Shown here piece after piece: positions 35,908 through 45,378 of a stretch of 64,000 nucleotides of DNA. A program made the position numbers and the translations under genes. Position 1 is the first letter of the stretch, and every line of letters begins with the position of its first letter. This DNA is from Ancylobacter koreensis (GTDB lineage: Bacteria > Pseudomonadota > Alphaproteobacteria > Rhizobiales > Xanthobacteraceae). The notes under the pieces are model-generated. The model was not told the origin of the DNA. It saw nothing but the letters and a program-made list of their open reading frames with translations, and did no database searches. The stretch covers positions 868,001-932,000 of the forward strand of contig NZ_JALKCG010000001.1 of assembly GCF_023016525.1 (NCBI RefSeq), read 5' to 3'.

Positions 35908-36159
35908 TCAGCCGGCCTTGCGGGCCGCGCAGTCCGGATTGAACACGCGCGTCGTCGACGCCGGGTGACGCGCCAGCGCTGCCGGCGGGCGCACCGGTCG
36001 CCGCACCAGCTCGCCGCCGCAGTTCGGGCAGACGCCGTGCAGCACCTCGGCCGCGCAGGCGGCGCAGAAGGTGCACTCGAAGGTGCAGATCATCGCGTCG
36101 CGCGAATCGGGCGGCAGGTCGCGGTCGCAGCATTCGCAGCCGGGGCGCAGTTCCAGCAT
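35908..36159 (-). CDS. DUF1272 family protein
   Basis: An 83-residue Cys-rich protein. MLELRPGCECCDRDLPPDS, then CTFECTFCAACAAEVLHGV and CPNCGGELVRRP, match DUF1272, which looks like a small zinc-ribbon domain (eight or more Cys). GGAGGAGA precedes ATG 36159 on the minus strand. Function is unknown. It is convergent with the DUF1284 gene. Confidence 0.92.
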   Translation of the reverse strand: MLELRPGCECCDRDLPPDSRDAMICTFECTFCAACAAEVLHGVCPNCGGELVRRPVRPPAALARHPASTTRVFNPDCAARKAG

Positions 36160-36191
36160 GGTCTCTCCTCCTGCCGCCCGGCTCGTGCGCC

Positions 36192-36779
36192 TCAGTAGAC
36201 GCCGGGGATGAGGCGGGCCGTGCGCGCGCTGTAGGCGCGGTACTCGTCGCCGAAGGTGTCGAGCATCATCTTCTCCTCGCGGCCGATGCGGAAGAGATAG
36301 AGGATGCCGAAGCCGACGATGCCGGCGGGACCGGCGATCCAGTTGGGTATGAGGATGAGCTGCGCCAGCGCCCACAGGAAGAAGGCGGAGTACATCGGGT
36401 GGCGCACATAGCGATAGACGCCGCCGGTGATCAGCCTGTGGCTGTCCTTGATCTCCAGCGTCACCGACCAGTTCTTGCCAAGGTCCTTGTGGGTGCGGCG
36501 GAACAGCCAGAGCGAGAAGATGAAGGTGAGCGTGCCGAGCGCGAACTGCACCGGCGAATAGGGATAATTGGCGAAGTTGAACACCCTGGACGTCGCCCAG
36601 AGCAGCGGCGTGATGCCGAGCCCCAGCGTCGAGCAGGACAGCAGGATGAGCTCGCGCAGCCGGTCGCGCGCGTCCACCACCCGCTCGCGCTTCACCTTGC
36701 GCTCGAAGGGCAGGCGGATGAGGTACCAGCCGATGACACCGGCGGCCCAGACGATCTTGGCGGCGACGAGAAGCGACAT
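36192..36779 (-). CDS. Integral membrane methyltransferase (ICMT/PEMT-like)
   Basis: A 195-residue membrane protein with four or five hydrophobic segments. The C-terminal half carries the isoprenylcysteine/phospholipid methyltransferase pattern LITGGVYRYVRHPMYSAFFLWALAQ and the later IGREEKMMLDTFGDEYRAYSARTARLIPGVY. The substrate cannot be inferred. The stop lies 32 bases before the DUF1272 start, so those two genes may share a transcript; upstream is the membrane hydrolase. Confidence 0.88.
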   Translation of the reverse strand: MSLLVAAKIVWAAGVIGWYLIRLPFERKVKRERVVDARDRLRELILLSCSTLGLGITPLLWATSRVFNFANYPYSPVQFALGTLTFIFSLWLFRRTHKDLGKNWSVTLEIKDSHRLITGGVYRYVRHPMYSAFFLWALAQLILIPNWIAGPAGIVGFGILYLFRIGREEKMMLDTFGDEYRAYSARTARLIPGVY

Positions 36780-36794
36780 GAAGGGTCCGTTGGT

Positions 36795-38057
36795 TCAGGC
36801 GATCAGGGAGCCGTCCGGCGCGAAGCGGCCGACCGGCCCGTCGGGCCGTGAGGAGAGATCGGGGAAGCTGAGCGGGCCGAGCACGAACATGAAATAGTCG
36901 TAGGCGGCTGGCCGCTCATTCGCCAGCAGGAACTGATAGTGGAGCCGCATGGCGTGCCAGCGCAGCTTCCTGAGCTTCTCGTGGCTCAGCATCTGCTTGA
37001 TGCTGGCCTTGCGCAGAAGCGGCGCGGTGCCGGGCTGGTCGAAATCGGCCCGGCGCAGCGTCACGGGGTGGAAGCGGTAGAAATTGATGGCGTCGTGACG
37101 GGCCTGGTATTCGACCCAGGTGAGGCCCGGGGTCGAGGCGGCCCGTGCCGCCTGCCGGCGCACCTTGTCGCCCCGCCGGTGCAAGGCCAGCTTGGGGATG
37201 GTGGCGCCGCAGGTGAGCAGGCTGACCTGCGTGCGGCCGGCCGCCAGCCCCGGCTCGCGGTCCAGCGCGCGGTCGATGACGCCGAGCATCAGCGTCGCCC
37301 CGAGGCTGTGGCCGACCAGGATCACTTCGTCGTGCCGGCCCGAGCGCACCTCCTCCGCCAGCACGTCGGCGAAGCGGTCGAGCCGGGCGTCGAGCGCGGG
37401 CGTGCGGTCGGCGAGATAGTCGCGCGCCAGATCCCAGTCGTCGAGCGCCTGATGCAGCCGCCAGTCTCGCCCGGGATGGCGGAACAGCACGAAGAAGACG
37501 GCGACGGCTGCGAGCAGGCCGGCGGGCAAGGCCGCCCATTCCGGCAGGAAGAGGCTCGCGCCCCAATGGACGAGCCAGCCGGCGAGCGCGCCGGCGGCGG
37601 CGAACAGCGCGAAGATCACGTAGGGAAAGAAAAAGAAGAAGCCGTAGCGCGGGCTGGCGCGGAAATAGCCGCGCGCCGCGCCGCCGCGCAGAAACTCCCA
37701 CAGCCCGCCATAGCCGCGCCACAGCCGCACGGGGTCGGGGCGCTCGTCGAGCTCGACCACGAGGTCTTCCCAGCGCAGGATGCGGTAGTCGGTATGGGTC
37801 GCCCAGTTGGCGCCCTGCGTGTCGACCTCCCAGCGTGCATAGGGCTGGCGGCCATCGTCGAGGCGTTCGCTCACGGCGGTCCCGACATGCCACAGATCGG
37901 CGTAGCGGCCGGCCTGGTTGGCGAAGCGGCCGTGATGGTAGTCCATATCCGTCGGGTCGTGGCCCGGCAGGAACAGCGCCAGCCGCCGCCACGCCGGGCG
38001 GGCGGGGGAATGCTCCGCGGGGGCCGCTGCGGTCGCGGCGTCGGGCTGTTTCTCCAT
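36795..38057 (-). CDS. Membrane-anchored alpha/beta hydrolase-like protein
   Basis: A 420-residue protein. A soluble N-terminal region has a typical pattern LALFLPGHDPTDMDYHH, and a central pair of helices (FFFFFPYVIFALFAAAGALAGWL and AALPAGLLAAVAVFFVLF) splits it. The nucleophile elbow GHSLGATL appears in VILVGHSLGATLMLGVID. C-terminal residues are conserved-looking (HDAINFYRFHPVT). I know no named family with a TM pair inserted before the elbow. It is 15 bases upstream of the methyltransferase gene on the same strand. Confidence 0.75.
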   Translation of the reverse strand: MEKQPDAATAAAPAEHSPARPAWRRLALFLPGHDPTDMDYHHGRFANQAGRYADLWHVGTAVSERLDDGRQPYARWEVDTQGANWATHTDYRILRWEDLVVELDERPDPVRLWRGYGGLWEFLRGGAARGYFRASPRYGFFFFFPYVIFALFAAAGALAGWLVHWGASLFLPEWAALPAGLLAAVAVFFVLFRHPGRDWRLHQALDDWDLARDYLADRTPALDARLDRFADVLAEEVRSGRHDEVILVGHSLGATLMLGVIDRALDREPGLAAGRTQVSLLTCGATIPKLALHRRGDKVRRQAARAASTPGLTWVEYQARHDAINFYRFHPVTLRRADFDQPGTAPLLRKASIKQMLSHEKLRKLRWHAMRLHYQFLLANERPAAYDYFMFVLGPLSFPDLSSRPDGPVGRFAPDGSLIA

Positions 38058-38270
38058 GATGTTTTTCTAGAGGAAGCCGGGGCGCGAGGCCAACGCTCCC
38101 TCGTCTGCGGGGTGTTGTCTCCACATTCTGTTGCGTCCGGTATCCCGTTGCGGGCGGCGGGTTGTGCTTGCGTTGCGCCATGGCAAGCCTTTGTGTATGC
38201 CGTTGAACTTCGTCCGGGTCTGTCCGTTGGCCTGTACGTTGCCCGGACGACTGAGTTTTCGGAGCCCTGA

Positions 38271-40193
38271 TTGACCCGTCCCTCGACGCCGCTACTCGAC
38301 ACGATCCGCGAACCCGCCGATCTGCGTCGCCTGCCCGAGGAGCAGCTTCGCCAGCTCGCCGCCGAGCTGCGCGAGGAGATGATCGACGCGGTCTCCGTCA
38401 CCGGCGGGCATCTGGGCGCCGGGCTCGGCGTCGTCGAGCTCACCGTGGCGCTGCATCACGTCTTCGACACGCCGGAAGACCGGCTGATCTGGGATGTCGG
38501 CCACCAGTGCTACCCCCACAAGATCCTCACCGGCCGGCGCGAGCGCATCCGCACGCTGCGCCAGGGCGGCGGCCTGTCCGGCTTCACCAACCGGGCCGAG
38601 AGCGTCTACGACCCCTTCGGCGCCGGCCATTCCTCGACCTCGATCTCCGCCGGCCTCGGCATGGCGGTGGCGCGCGACCTCGAAGGGACGGCGCGCAACG
38701 TGGTGTGCGTGATCGGCGACGGCGCCATGTCGGCGGGCATGGCCTATGAGGCGATGAACAATGCGGGTGCGATGGATTCCCGCCTCATCGTCATCCTCAA
38801 CGATAACGACATGTCGATCGCCCCGCCGGTGGGCGCCATGTCGGCCTATCTCGCCCGGCTGATCTCCGGGCCGACCTACCGCACGCTGCGCGAGACGGCG
38901 AAGCAGCTCACCCGTGGCCTGCCACGCTTCCTCGGCAAGAAGGCGGCGCAGGCCGAGGAATTCGCGCGGGGCTTCTGGACCGGCGGCACGCTGTTCGAGG
39001 AACTCGGCTTCTACTATGTCGGGCCGATCGACGGGCACAATCTCGACCATCTCCTGCCGGTGCTGCGCAATGTGCGCGACGCGCCGACCGGGCCGGTGCT
39101 GGTGCATGTCGTCACCCAGAAGGGAAAGGGCTATCCGCCGGCCGAGGCCTCCGCCGACAAGTATCACGGCGTGCAGCGCTTCGATGTCGCGACCGGCACG
39201 CAGAAGAAGGCCGTCTCCAACGCGCCGACCTACACCAGCGTCTTCGCCGAGGCGCTGATCGAGGAGGCGCGGCACGACCCGAAGATCGTCGCCATCAATG
39301 CCGCCATGCCGGCTGGCACCGGGCTCGACCTGTTCGCCGACGTCTTTCCCGAGCGCAGCTTCGATGTCGGCATCGCCGAGCAGCATGCCGTGACCTTCGC
39401 GGCCGGCCTCGCCACCGAGGGCTTCAAGCCGTTCTGCGCGCTCTACTCGACCTTCCTGCAGCGCGCCTATGACCAGGTGGTGCACGACGTCGCCATCCAG
39501 CGCCTGCCGGTTCGCTTCGCCATCGACCGGGCGGGCCTCGTGGGAGCGGACGGGGCGACCCATGTCGGTGCCTTCGACGTGCCGATGCTGGCCACCCTGC
39601 CCGGCATGGTGGTGATGGCGGCGGCCGACGAGGCGGAACTCGTCCACATGGTCGCCACCGCCGCCGCCTATGACGAGGGGCCCATCGCCTTCCGCTACCC
39701 GCGCGGCGAGGGTGTCGGCGTCGAGCGTCCCGAACGCGGCGTGCCGCTGGAGATCGGGCGCGGGCGCGTGGTGCGCGAGGGGTCCAAGATCGCGCTGCTG
39801 TCGCTCGGCACCCGCCTCACCCCCTGCCTCGCCGCCGCCGACCAGCTTGCGGGCTTCGGCCTGTCGACGACGGTGGCCGATGCGCGCTTCGCCAAGCCCA
39901 TCGACCGTGATCTCGTGCTGCGGCTCGCCCGCGAGCACGAGGTGCTGGTCGTGGTGGAGGAAGGCGCGGTCGGCGGCTTCGGCAGCCATGTGCTGACCCT
40001 TCTCGCTGAAGCCGGCGCGCTCGACCGGGGCCTGAAGGTGCGCACGCTCGCTTTGCCGGACCGCTTCATCGAACAGGATGCGCCGGCCGGGCAGCTGCGC
40101 GAGGCCGGGCTCGATGTCGACGGCATCGTGGCCGGCGTGTTCGCCGCGCTGGGCCGCACGCAGGACGCCACGCCCGCCCTGCGGCGCGGCTGA
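38271..40193 (+). CDS. dxs: 1-deoxy-D-xylulose-5-phosphate synthase
   Basis: A 640-residue thiamine diphosphate enzyme that condenses pyruvate and glyceraldehyde 3-phosphate in the first step of the MEP isoprenoid pathway. The cofactor motif is [18 protein letters not shown] with NDNDMSI; catalytic regions include [10 protein letters not shown] (near residue 80) and [18 protein letters not shown]. It starts with TTG at 38271, with GGAG six bases upstream; no in-frame ATG nearby is better placed. tlyA follows 18 bases later. Confidence 0.97.
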   Translation: MTRPSTPLLDTIREPADLRRLPEEQLRQLAAELREEMIDAVSVTGGHLGAGLGVVELTVALHHVFDTPEDRLIWDVGHQCYPHKILTGRRERIRTLRQGGGLSGFTNRAESVYDPFGAGHSSTSISAGLGMAVARDLEGTARNVVCVIGDGAMSAGMAYEAMNNAGAMDSRLIVILNDNDMSIAPPVGAMSAYLARLISGPTYRTLRETAKQLTRGLPRFLGKKAAQAEEFARGFWTGGTLFEELGFYYVGPIDGHNLDHLLPVLRNVRDAPTGPVLVHVVTQKGKGYPPAEASADKYHGVQRFDVATGTQKKAVSNAPTYTSVFAEALIEEARHDPKIVAINAAMPAGTGLDLFADVFPERSFDVGIAEQHAVTFAAGLATEGFKPFCALYSTFLQRAYDQVVHDVAIQRLPVRFAIDRAGLVGADGATHVGAFDVPMLATLPGMVVMAAADEAELVHMVATAAAYDEGPIAFRYPRGEGVGVERPERGVPLEIGRGRVVREGSKIALLSLGTRLTPCLAAADQLAGFGLSTTVADARFAKPIDRDLVLRLAREHEVLVVVEEGAVGGFGSHVLTLLAEAGALDRGLKVRTLALPDRFIEQDAPAGQLREAGLDVDGIVAGVFAALGRTQDATPALRRG

Positions 40194-40211
40194 GCGCCGC
40201 CGGGCGCGCCC

Positions 40212-40964
40212 GTGAAGCCGGATTCCCCTTCCACGGGACGAGGACGCGCCGACCGCGTGCTGGTGGAGCGCGGGCTGTTCGACAGCCGCGCGCGGGCGCA
40301 GGCGGCGATCGCGGCCGGCCTCGTCGTCGCCGACGGGCGAAAGGTCGCCAAGCCCTCCGACATGATCGCCGCCGATGCCGCCATCGAGGCGCGCGAGGCC
40401 TATGAATGGGTTTCCCGCGCCGGGCTCAAGCTGGAGGCGGCGCTCGATGCCGCCGGCCTGTCGGTCGAGCGGCTGGAGGCGCTCGATGTCGGGGCCTCGA
40501 CCGGCGGGTTCACGCAGGTGCTGCTGGCGCGCGGCGCCGCGCGGGTACATGCGGTGGATGTCGGGCGCGACCAGCTTCACGCGCGGCTGCGCGGCGATCC
40601 GCGCGTCGTCTCGCTGGAGGCGACGGACATACGAGACCTCGCGCCCGGCGCGCTGCCGGCGGCCGGCATCGTCACCATCGACGTCTCCTTCATCGCGCTG
40701 GAGCAGGTGCTGCCGGCGGCGCTCGCCCACGCCGCACCGGGCGCGCATCTGGTGGCGCTGGTGAAGCCGCAATTCGAGGTGGGCCGCGACAAGCTTTCCA
40801 AGGGTGGCATCGTGAAGGATGCCGCCGCGCGGGAAGCGGCCGCCGACCGCATCGCGAGCTGGCTGGCGGGGAACGGCTGGCCTGTGTCGCACCGGCTCGC
40901 CTCGCCGATCCTCGGCGGCGACGGCAATGAGGAGTTCCTGCTCGTGGCGGCGCGGGCGGAATAG
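40212..40964 (+). CDS. tlyA: TlyA-family rRNA 2'-O-methyltransferase
   Basis: A 250-residue protein beginning with GTG. An N-terminal S4 RNA-binding domain (RADRVLVERGLFDSRARAQAAIAAGLV) is followed by a Rossmann methyltransferase (LDVGASTGGFTQVLLARGA, then FVALEQVLP-like FIALEQVLPAAL and VKPQFEVGRDKLSKGGIV). TlyA methylates cytidines in 16S and 23S rRNA in mycobacteria; some relatives are annotated as hemolysins. It is co-directional with dxs, separated by 18 bases. Confidence 0.94.
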   Translation: MKPDSPSTGRGRADRVLVERGLFDSRARAQAAIAAGLVVADGRKVAKPSDMIAADAAIEAREAYEWVSRAGLKLEAALDAAGLSVERLEALDVGASTGGFTQVLLARGAARVHAVDVGRDQLHARLRGDPRVVSLEATDIRDLAPGALPAAGIVTIDVSFIALEQVLPAALAHAAPGAHLVALVKPQFEVGRDKLSKGGIVKDAAAREAAADRIASWLAGNGWPVSHRLASPILGGDGNEEFLLVAARAE

Positions 40965-41002
40965 CTCCGTCCGCGCCGGTCGTCCTCTCCGATAAGGCGG
41001 CG

Positions 41003-41539
41003 TCAGGCGCGGCGGGCCGCGCCGTCGCTGGCGACGAGCGCCCCGGCGACCTTTTCGGAGATGTAGCCGAAGGCGGCGCCGACGATCATCGACAGCACGA
41101 TGGTCACCAGCGGGTTGGCGAGGCTCGGCGCGGTTAGCAGCGCGAGCCCGTCCGTGGCCAGCAGCGCGTAGCCGGCGGTGGCCGCGTAGCCATAGACCAT
41201 CGCCGGAATGGCGGCGAAGGCCGGCAGGTGGCCGAGCAGGATCATTACCAGCACGCCGACGCCGACGCAGATGCCGGCCCACAGGGGCAGGCCGAGCGCC
41301 TCACCGAGGCCGCCGCGGCTGACCGCGAGCAGCGTGAGTGCCGCCATGACGGCGCCGGCGATGTTGGCGAGCATGGTGGCCTTGAGGCCGGCCTCCTTGC
41401 CACCGCAGTGGAAGAAGCAGGCCCAGGCGATGAAGGCGGCCCAGATCTGCAGGCCGCCGGCGAGAGGTCCGAGGAAGAGCCAGGTGGCGACGCCCCCCAG
41501 TACACCGACACTTATGGCAAGAGCCGAAACAAGTGACAT
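41003..41539 (-). CDS. DUF1097 membrane protein
   Basis: A 178-residue integral membrane protein with about six hydrophobic helices (SALAISVGVLGGVATWLFLG, LQIWAAFIAWACFFHCGGKEAG, TMLANIAGAVMAALTLLAVS and others). The WACFFHCGGK segment is the DUF1097 signature. Function is unknown. ATG 41539 follows GGGGGAAAG on the minus strand; a 12-base longer start exists at 41551. Confidence 0.88.
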   Translation of the reverse strand: MSLVSALAISVGVLGGVATWLFLGPLAGGLQIWAAFIAWACFFHCGGKEAGLKATMLANIAGAVMAALTLLAVSRGGLGEALGLPLWAGICVGVGVLVMILLGHLPAFAAIPAMVYGYAATAGYALLATDGLALLTAPSLANPLVTIVLSMIVGAAFGYISEKVAGALVASDGAARRA

Positions 41540-41726
41540 TCTTTCCCCCATTGCGTGCGCTTCAAGACTTATTATTATGTGCGCTTGCTAAGTAAACGAA
41601 GCTGACCCTTTGAAAAAAGAGGAATCAGCTTCGCCGTCACTATAACAAGTCCCGTGGTTCGGCGTGAGTGTGAAGGTTAGGTGATAAATTGACGCAGAGT
41701 ATTGCTTCATCAATACATAATATTGC

Positions 41727-43004
41727 ATGGCGTATGACGATCGCGTGCCGGCGATGAGCGTCTCGCGGCTGGACATCGGGCATATTGGCCACCGGGGCGA
41801 CGGCGTGGCCGACACGCCGCAAGGTCCCGTCTTCGTGCCGCTGACCCTGCCCGGCGAGGCGGTCGAGGCCGAGCGCGAGCACGATCGCGCGCGCCTCGTC
41901 GCCGTGCTGGAGCCGAGCGCCGAGCGCATCGAACCGGTGTGCCGGTATTTCGGCGTCTGCGGCGGTTGCGCGTTGCAGCATTGGGCGAGCGCGCCCTATG
42001 AGGCGTGGAAGCGCGAGCTGGTGGTCGACGCGCTGGCCCGCGCCGGGGTGGAGGCGCCGGTCGCGCCGCTGTTGCCCGCCCATGGCGAAGGCCGCCGGCG
42101 CGCCGTGTTCCACGCGCGCGGCACCGGCGGCGGCGCGCCGAAAGGCCGCGACCTGCTGAGCGTCGGCTTCGCCGGCCGGCGCAGCCATGCCATTGTCGCC
42201 ATCGACAGCTGCCCGATCCTCGCTCCCGGCCTCGACGGCGCGCTGAAGGCGGCGTGGGAGGTGGCGCAGATGCTCGCCCCGCTCGCCAAGCCGCTCGATA
42301 TTCAGGTGACCGCCACCGAGACCGGGCTCGACATGGATGTGCGCGGCAGCGGACCCTTGAAGCCGGACCGCGTCGCCGCGCTGGCCGAGATTGCCGGCGC
42401 GCATCGTCTCGCCCGGCTTACCCGCCATGGCGAGCTGGTGCTCCAGCGCGAGCCGCCGCTCGTCACCATGGGCCGCGCCCGTGTCACGCTGCCGCCCGGC
42501 TCCTTCCTGCAGGCGACCGCCGAGGGCGAGGCGCGGCTGGCGGCTTTGGTGGGCGAGGCCGTGGGGAAGGCCGGGCGCGTCGCCGACCTGTTCTCCGGCG
42601 TCGGCACCTTCGCGCTGCGGCTCGCCGAGCGGGCGCGGGTCGCGGCTTATGAGAGTTCCGCGCCGGCGATCGAGGCGCTGGTGAAGGCGACGCGGGGCGT
42701 GGCCGGCCTGAAGCCGGTGACGGGCGAGGCGCGCGACCTGTTCCGCCGCCCGCTGCTGCCGCTGGAGCTGAAGGCGTTCGACGCGGTGGTGTTCGATCCG
42801 CCCCGGCAGGGCGCGCAGGCGCAGGCCGAACAGCTCGCCGCCAGCAAGGTGCCGCTGGTAGTCGGCGTGTCGTGCGATCCCGTCACTTTCGCGCGCGACG
42901 CGGCCATCCTCCTCACGGGCGGCTACCGCCTCGAAAAGGTGACGCCGGTCGACCAGTTCCTCTATTCCGCCCATGTCGAACTGGTGGGCGTGTTCCGGCG
43001 CTAG
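41727..43004 (+). CDS. TRAM/RumA-type 5-methyluridine RNA methyltransferase
   Basis: A 425-residue methyltransferase of the RumA/TrmA group. The N-terminal TRAM domain ([21 protein letters not shown]) is followed by cluster cysteines C-x5-C-G-G-C ([15 protein letters not shown]) and a further Cys in IDSCPIL. The SAM site is [18 protein letters not shown]; the catalytic Cys is in [13 protein letters not shown]. It modifies a uridine in rRNA or tRNA; the exact site is not determined. The ATG at 41727 is used, with a second at 41754. Confidence 0.93.
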   Translation: MAYDDRVPAMSVSRLDIGHIGHRGDGVADTPQGPVFVPLTLPGEAVEAEREHDRARLVAVLEPSAERIEPVCRYFGVCGGCALQHWASAPYEAWKRELVVDALARAGVEAPVAPLLPAHGEGRRRAVFHARGTGGGAPKGRDLLSVGFAGRRSHAIVAIDSCPILAPGLDGALKAAWEVAQMLAPLAKPLDIQVTATETGLDMDVRGSGPLKPDRVAALAEIAGAHRLARLTRHGELVLQREPPLVTMGRARVTLPPGSFLQATAEGEARLAALVGEAVGKAGRVADLFSGVGTFALRLAERARVAAYESSAPAIEALVKATRGVAGLKPVTGEARDLFRRPLLPLELKAFDAVVFDPPRQGAQAQAEQLAASKVPLVVGVSCDPVTFARDAAILLTGGYRLEKVTPVDQFLYSAHVELVGVFRR

Positions 43005-43022
43005 CGAGCGGCTGGGGCGAGG

Positions 43023-43844
43023 CTAGTTGCCCCAGCGCTCCGTCCACATGCGCTCGCCGATGGCGCACGACATGCGCGGCGCCTCGGCATTGGCGGGGCG
43101 CACCAGCGCGGGTTTCGGCGGCACCACGCCGGCGATCTCCAGCACCAGCTTGGTCTTGATGGCGTCGGCGAATTCATGGGTGCCGCGCACCGGGATGACA
43201 AAGGCGCCGGGTCCGCCGATCACGCAGTCCTCGTAATAGATGTCGAGCTGGCCGATATCGAGCATCGAGCCGGCCGTCTCCTTGAGCATCAGCGGCAGGC
43301 CGTTGATGGTGATGCCGCGCGCCACCACGGCGTCGCGCGTCGCGTCCACCAGCGGGCCCTGATTGTTGGTGCCGTCGCCGGAAATGTCGATGACGCGGCG
43401 CAGGCCCCGTATGGCGTTCTGCTCGATGAGGCCGGCGCTGAATTCCATCGCGCCCGAGATCGAGGTGCGGTAGACGCGGCGCAGCGGCGCGCTGCCGATC
43501 GCCTGCGCGAAGCGCTCGGCATCGCGCGGGCCGCTGATGAAGGTCCAGTCCACCACCAGCTTCTGCTCGTCGATGCCCGCCCATTCGACATAGGCGATGG
43601 CGACCCGGCCATTGGGGCCGAGCTTGAGGGCGTTGAGGAACTCGGGCGACGTCACGGCCTTCATGTAGCCCTCGCGCTGCAGCGCGAGCTCGTCGAGGTC
43701 CATGGAGTAGGAGACGTCGACCGCCAGCACCAGCTCGACGTCGACCTGTTCGCCCGCCTTCGAGGCACTCGCAGCGGAGAGGGCGCCGGGAAGAAGCCCG
43801 AGGCAGAGGGCCGCAAGGGCCAGCCACGCACGCACGCACGACAT
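43023..43844 (-). CDS. DUF1194 (VWA-like) secreted protein
   Basis: A 273-residue protein with a cleavable signal (MSCVRAWLALAALCLGLLPGALSAAS) and a VWA-like domain with the metal-site motif DVSYSMDLDE. The following TFISGPRDAERFAQAI, VIDISGDGTNNQGP and the C-terminal GTHEFADAIKTKLVLEI are typical of DUF1194. It is probably periplasmic; its partner is unknown. Confidence 0.93.
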   Translation of the reverse strand: MSCVRAWLALAALCLGLLPGALSAASASKAGEQVDVELVLAVDVSYSMDLDELALQREGYMKAVTSPEFLNALKLGPNGRVAIAYVEWAGIDEQKLVVDWTFISGPRDAERFAQAIGSAPLRRVYRTSISGAMEFSAGLIEQNAIRGLRRVIDISGDGTNNQGPLVDATRDAVVARGITINGLPLMLKETAGSMLDIGQLDIYYEDCVIGGPGAFVIPVRGTHEFADAIKTKLVLEIAGVVPPKPALVRPANAEAPRMSCAIGERMWTERWGN

Positions 43845-43992
43845 CGCGACCTCCGTCGGTGACGGGACCTCGACGTGTCAGAGACGCGTCACAATCATCG
43901 TGACACGCCCGGCGGGGGGTCAGAAGTCGAAATTGCAGGCAGGCCCGCCCACGCAATGCCGTTCGCGTGAGCGGCCGCTACCGGGGTAGAGA

Positions 43993-45294
43993 TCAGCCGT
44001 CCAGCGTCTCTGTGCCGGTTATCTCGATGCCGAAGCCGGCGACGCCGACATAGGTGCGTGCCCGCGAGGCGAGCAGGCGAATCGAGGAAATGCCGAGATC
44101 GCGCAATATCTGCGCGCCGAGGCCGACCTCGCGCCAGTTCTCGTCGCGCAGCTTTGCGGTCTCGATCTTCTCTTCGCCGACGGCGGAGACCGGTACGCCG
44201 GTGGTGCCGTCGCGCAGATAGACCAGCACGCCGCGCCCTTCCGCCTTGATGCGCTCCAGCGAGGCGCGGATCGCCTTGCCGCCGGTAAAGACATCGCCGA
44301 TCGGATCGGCCCGGTGCAGGCGCACCAGTACATCGCGCCCGTCGCCGATCTTGCCGTGGACGAGCGCGATATGGTTCACCGGCTCGAAGGGCGTGACATA
44401 GGAGATGCCGTGCATCTCGCCGACCACGGTCGGGGCGGCGAATTCGGCGGCGCGCGTCACCAGCTTCTCGCGGAGCTGGCGGTAGGCGATGAGGTCGGCG
44501 ACCGAAATGCGCGTCAGCTTGTGGGTGGCGGCGAAGTCGGCGACCTTCGGGCCGCGCATCACCGTGCCGTCGTCATTGACCAGCTCGCAAATGACGCCGA
44601 CCGGCTCCAGATTGGCGAGCCGGCACAGGTCGACCGCCGCTTCCGTATGGCCCGAGCGCATGAGCACGCCGCCCTCGCGGGCGATGAGTGGGAAGATGTG
44701 GCCGGGACGCACGAAGTCGACCGCCCCGGCATTGGGGTTGGCGAGCCCGCGCACCGTGGCGGTGCGGTCCTCGGCCGAGATGCCGGTGGTGGTGCCGTGC
44801 CGGTAGTCCACCGAGATGGTGAAGGCGGTGGCGTGCGGGGCGTCGTTGTCCGTCACCATCGGGTTGAGCCGCAGGCGCTTGGCGTGTTCGGCGGTCAGCG
44901 GCGTGCAGACGATGCCGGAGGTGTGGCGCACGATGAAGGCCAGCTTCTCGGGCGTGGCGAACTGGGCGGCGACGATGAGGTCGCCCTCGTTCTCGCGGTC
45001 GTCATCGTCGGTGACGACCAGCATGTCGCCGCGGGCGAAGGCTTCGATCGCCGCTTCGACGCGGCCCTGCAGATTGTCGGTCATGAATGCCACCTCGGCG
45101 CTTTCCAGGCCCAGGAAGTCATTGGGCGTGACCGCCCCGCCGGTGGCGGAGGCGATGCGCGCGCCGGCTTCCCGGGAGATCCAGGCTTGCTCGTCCTTGC
45201 ACAATGCGGTGATGCTGGCAGGCGACAGGCCGACGGCGCGCGCGAAGGCGCTGCGGGTCGTGCCGGTCATGGTGAGCCAGTCGGCGAGTTTCAT
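43993..45294 (-). CDS. ribBX: RibB-RibX riboflavin protein with N-terminal Cro-type HTH
   Basis: A 433-residue three-part protein. Residues 1-70 are a Cro/YdaS-like helix-turn-helix ([22 protein letters not shown], then [22 protein letters not shown]). Residues about 75-280 are 3,4-dihydroxy-2-butanone-4-phosphate synthase, with [11 protein letters not shown] and [12 protein letters not shown]; this is the RibB step from ribulose 5-phosphate. The C-terminal domain resembles GTP cyclohydrolase II but lacks the zinc Cys cluster ([19 protein letters not shown] where RibA has SECLTGD and RCDC), so it is the degenerate RibX type. An internal ATG at 45084 with GAGGTGG upstream could give a form without the HTH. 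No FMN riboswitch is visible; a 17-bp palindrome lies 53 bases upstream. Confidence 0.92.
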   Translation of the reverse strand: MKLADWLTMTGTTRSAFARAVGLSPASITALCKDEQAWISREAGARIASATGGAVTPNDFLGLESAEVAFMTDNLQGRVEAAIEAFARGDMLVVTDDDDRENEGDLIVAAQFATPEKLAFIVRHTSGIVCTPLTAEHAKRLRLNPMVTDNDAPHATAFTISVDYRHGTTTGISAEDRTATVRGLANPNAGAVDFVRPGHIFPLIAREGGVLMRSGHTEAAVDLCRLANLEPVGVICELVNDDGTVMRGPKVADFAATHKLTRISVADLIAYRQLREKLVTRAAEFAAPTVVGEMHGISYVTPFEPVNHIALVHGKIGDGRDVLVRLHRADPIGDVFTGGKAIRASLERIKAEGRGVLVYLRDGTTGVPVSAVGEEKIETAKLRDENWREVGLGAQILRDLGISSIRLLASRARTYVGVAGFGIEITGTETLDG

Positions 45295-45346
45295 GACGGA
45301 ACGATAAAACCGCCCGCCTTCGGTGGCAATGAAAATCGCGACGATA

Positions 45347-45363
45347 TTTCAGTAATACTGAAA
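45347..45363. promoter_or_regulatory. Palindromic operator upstream of ribBX
   Basis: TTTCAGT-AAT-ACTGAAA is a perfect palindrome with 7-bp arms, 53 bases upstream of the ribBX start and just after the aroC stop. The arms resemble binding sites of Cro/XRE-type repressors. The ribBX N-terminal HTH is a natural candidate for binding it. Confidence 0.6.
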
Positions 45364-45378
45364 GTTGTGGCGATGCGC

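Noticed and set aside
38292-41282. 996-codon frame antisense to dxs and tlyA
   Set aside because: Shadow frame; composition is biased and both overlapped genes are certain.
43888-43904. Operator or terminator upstream of the DUF1194 gene
   Set aside because: GTCAC-N7-GTGAC is a short inverted repeat without supporting promoter elements or a T-run.
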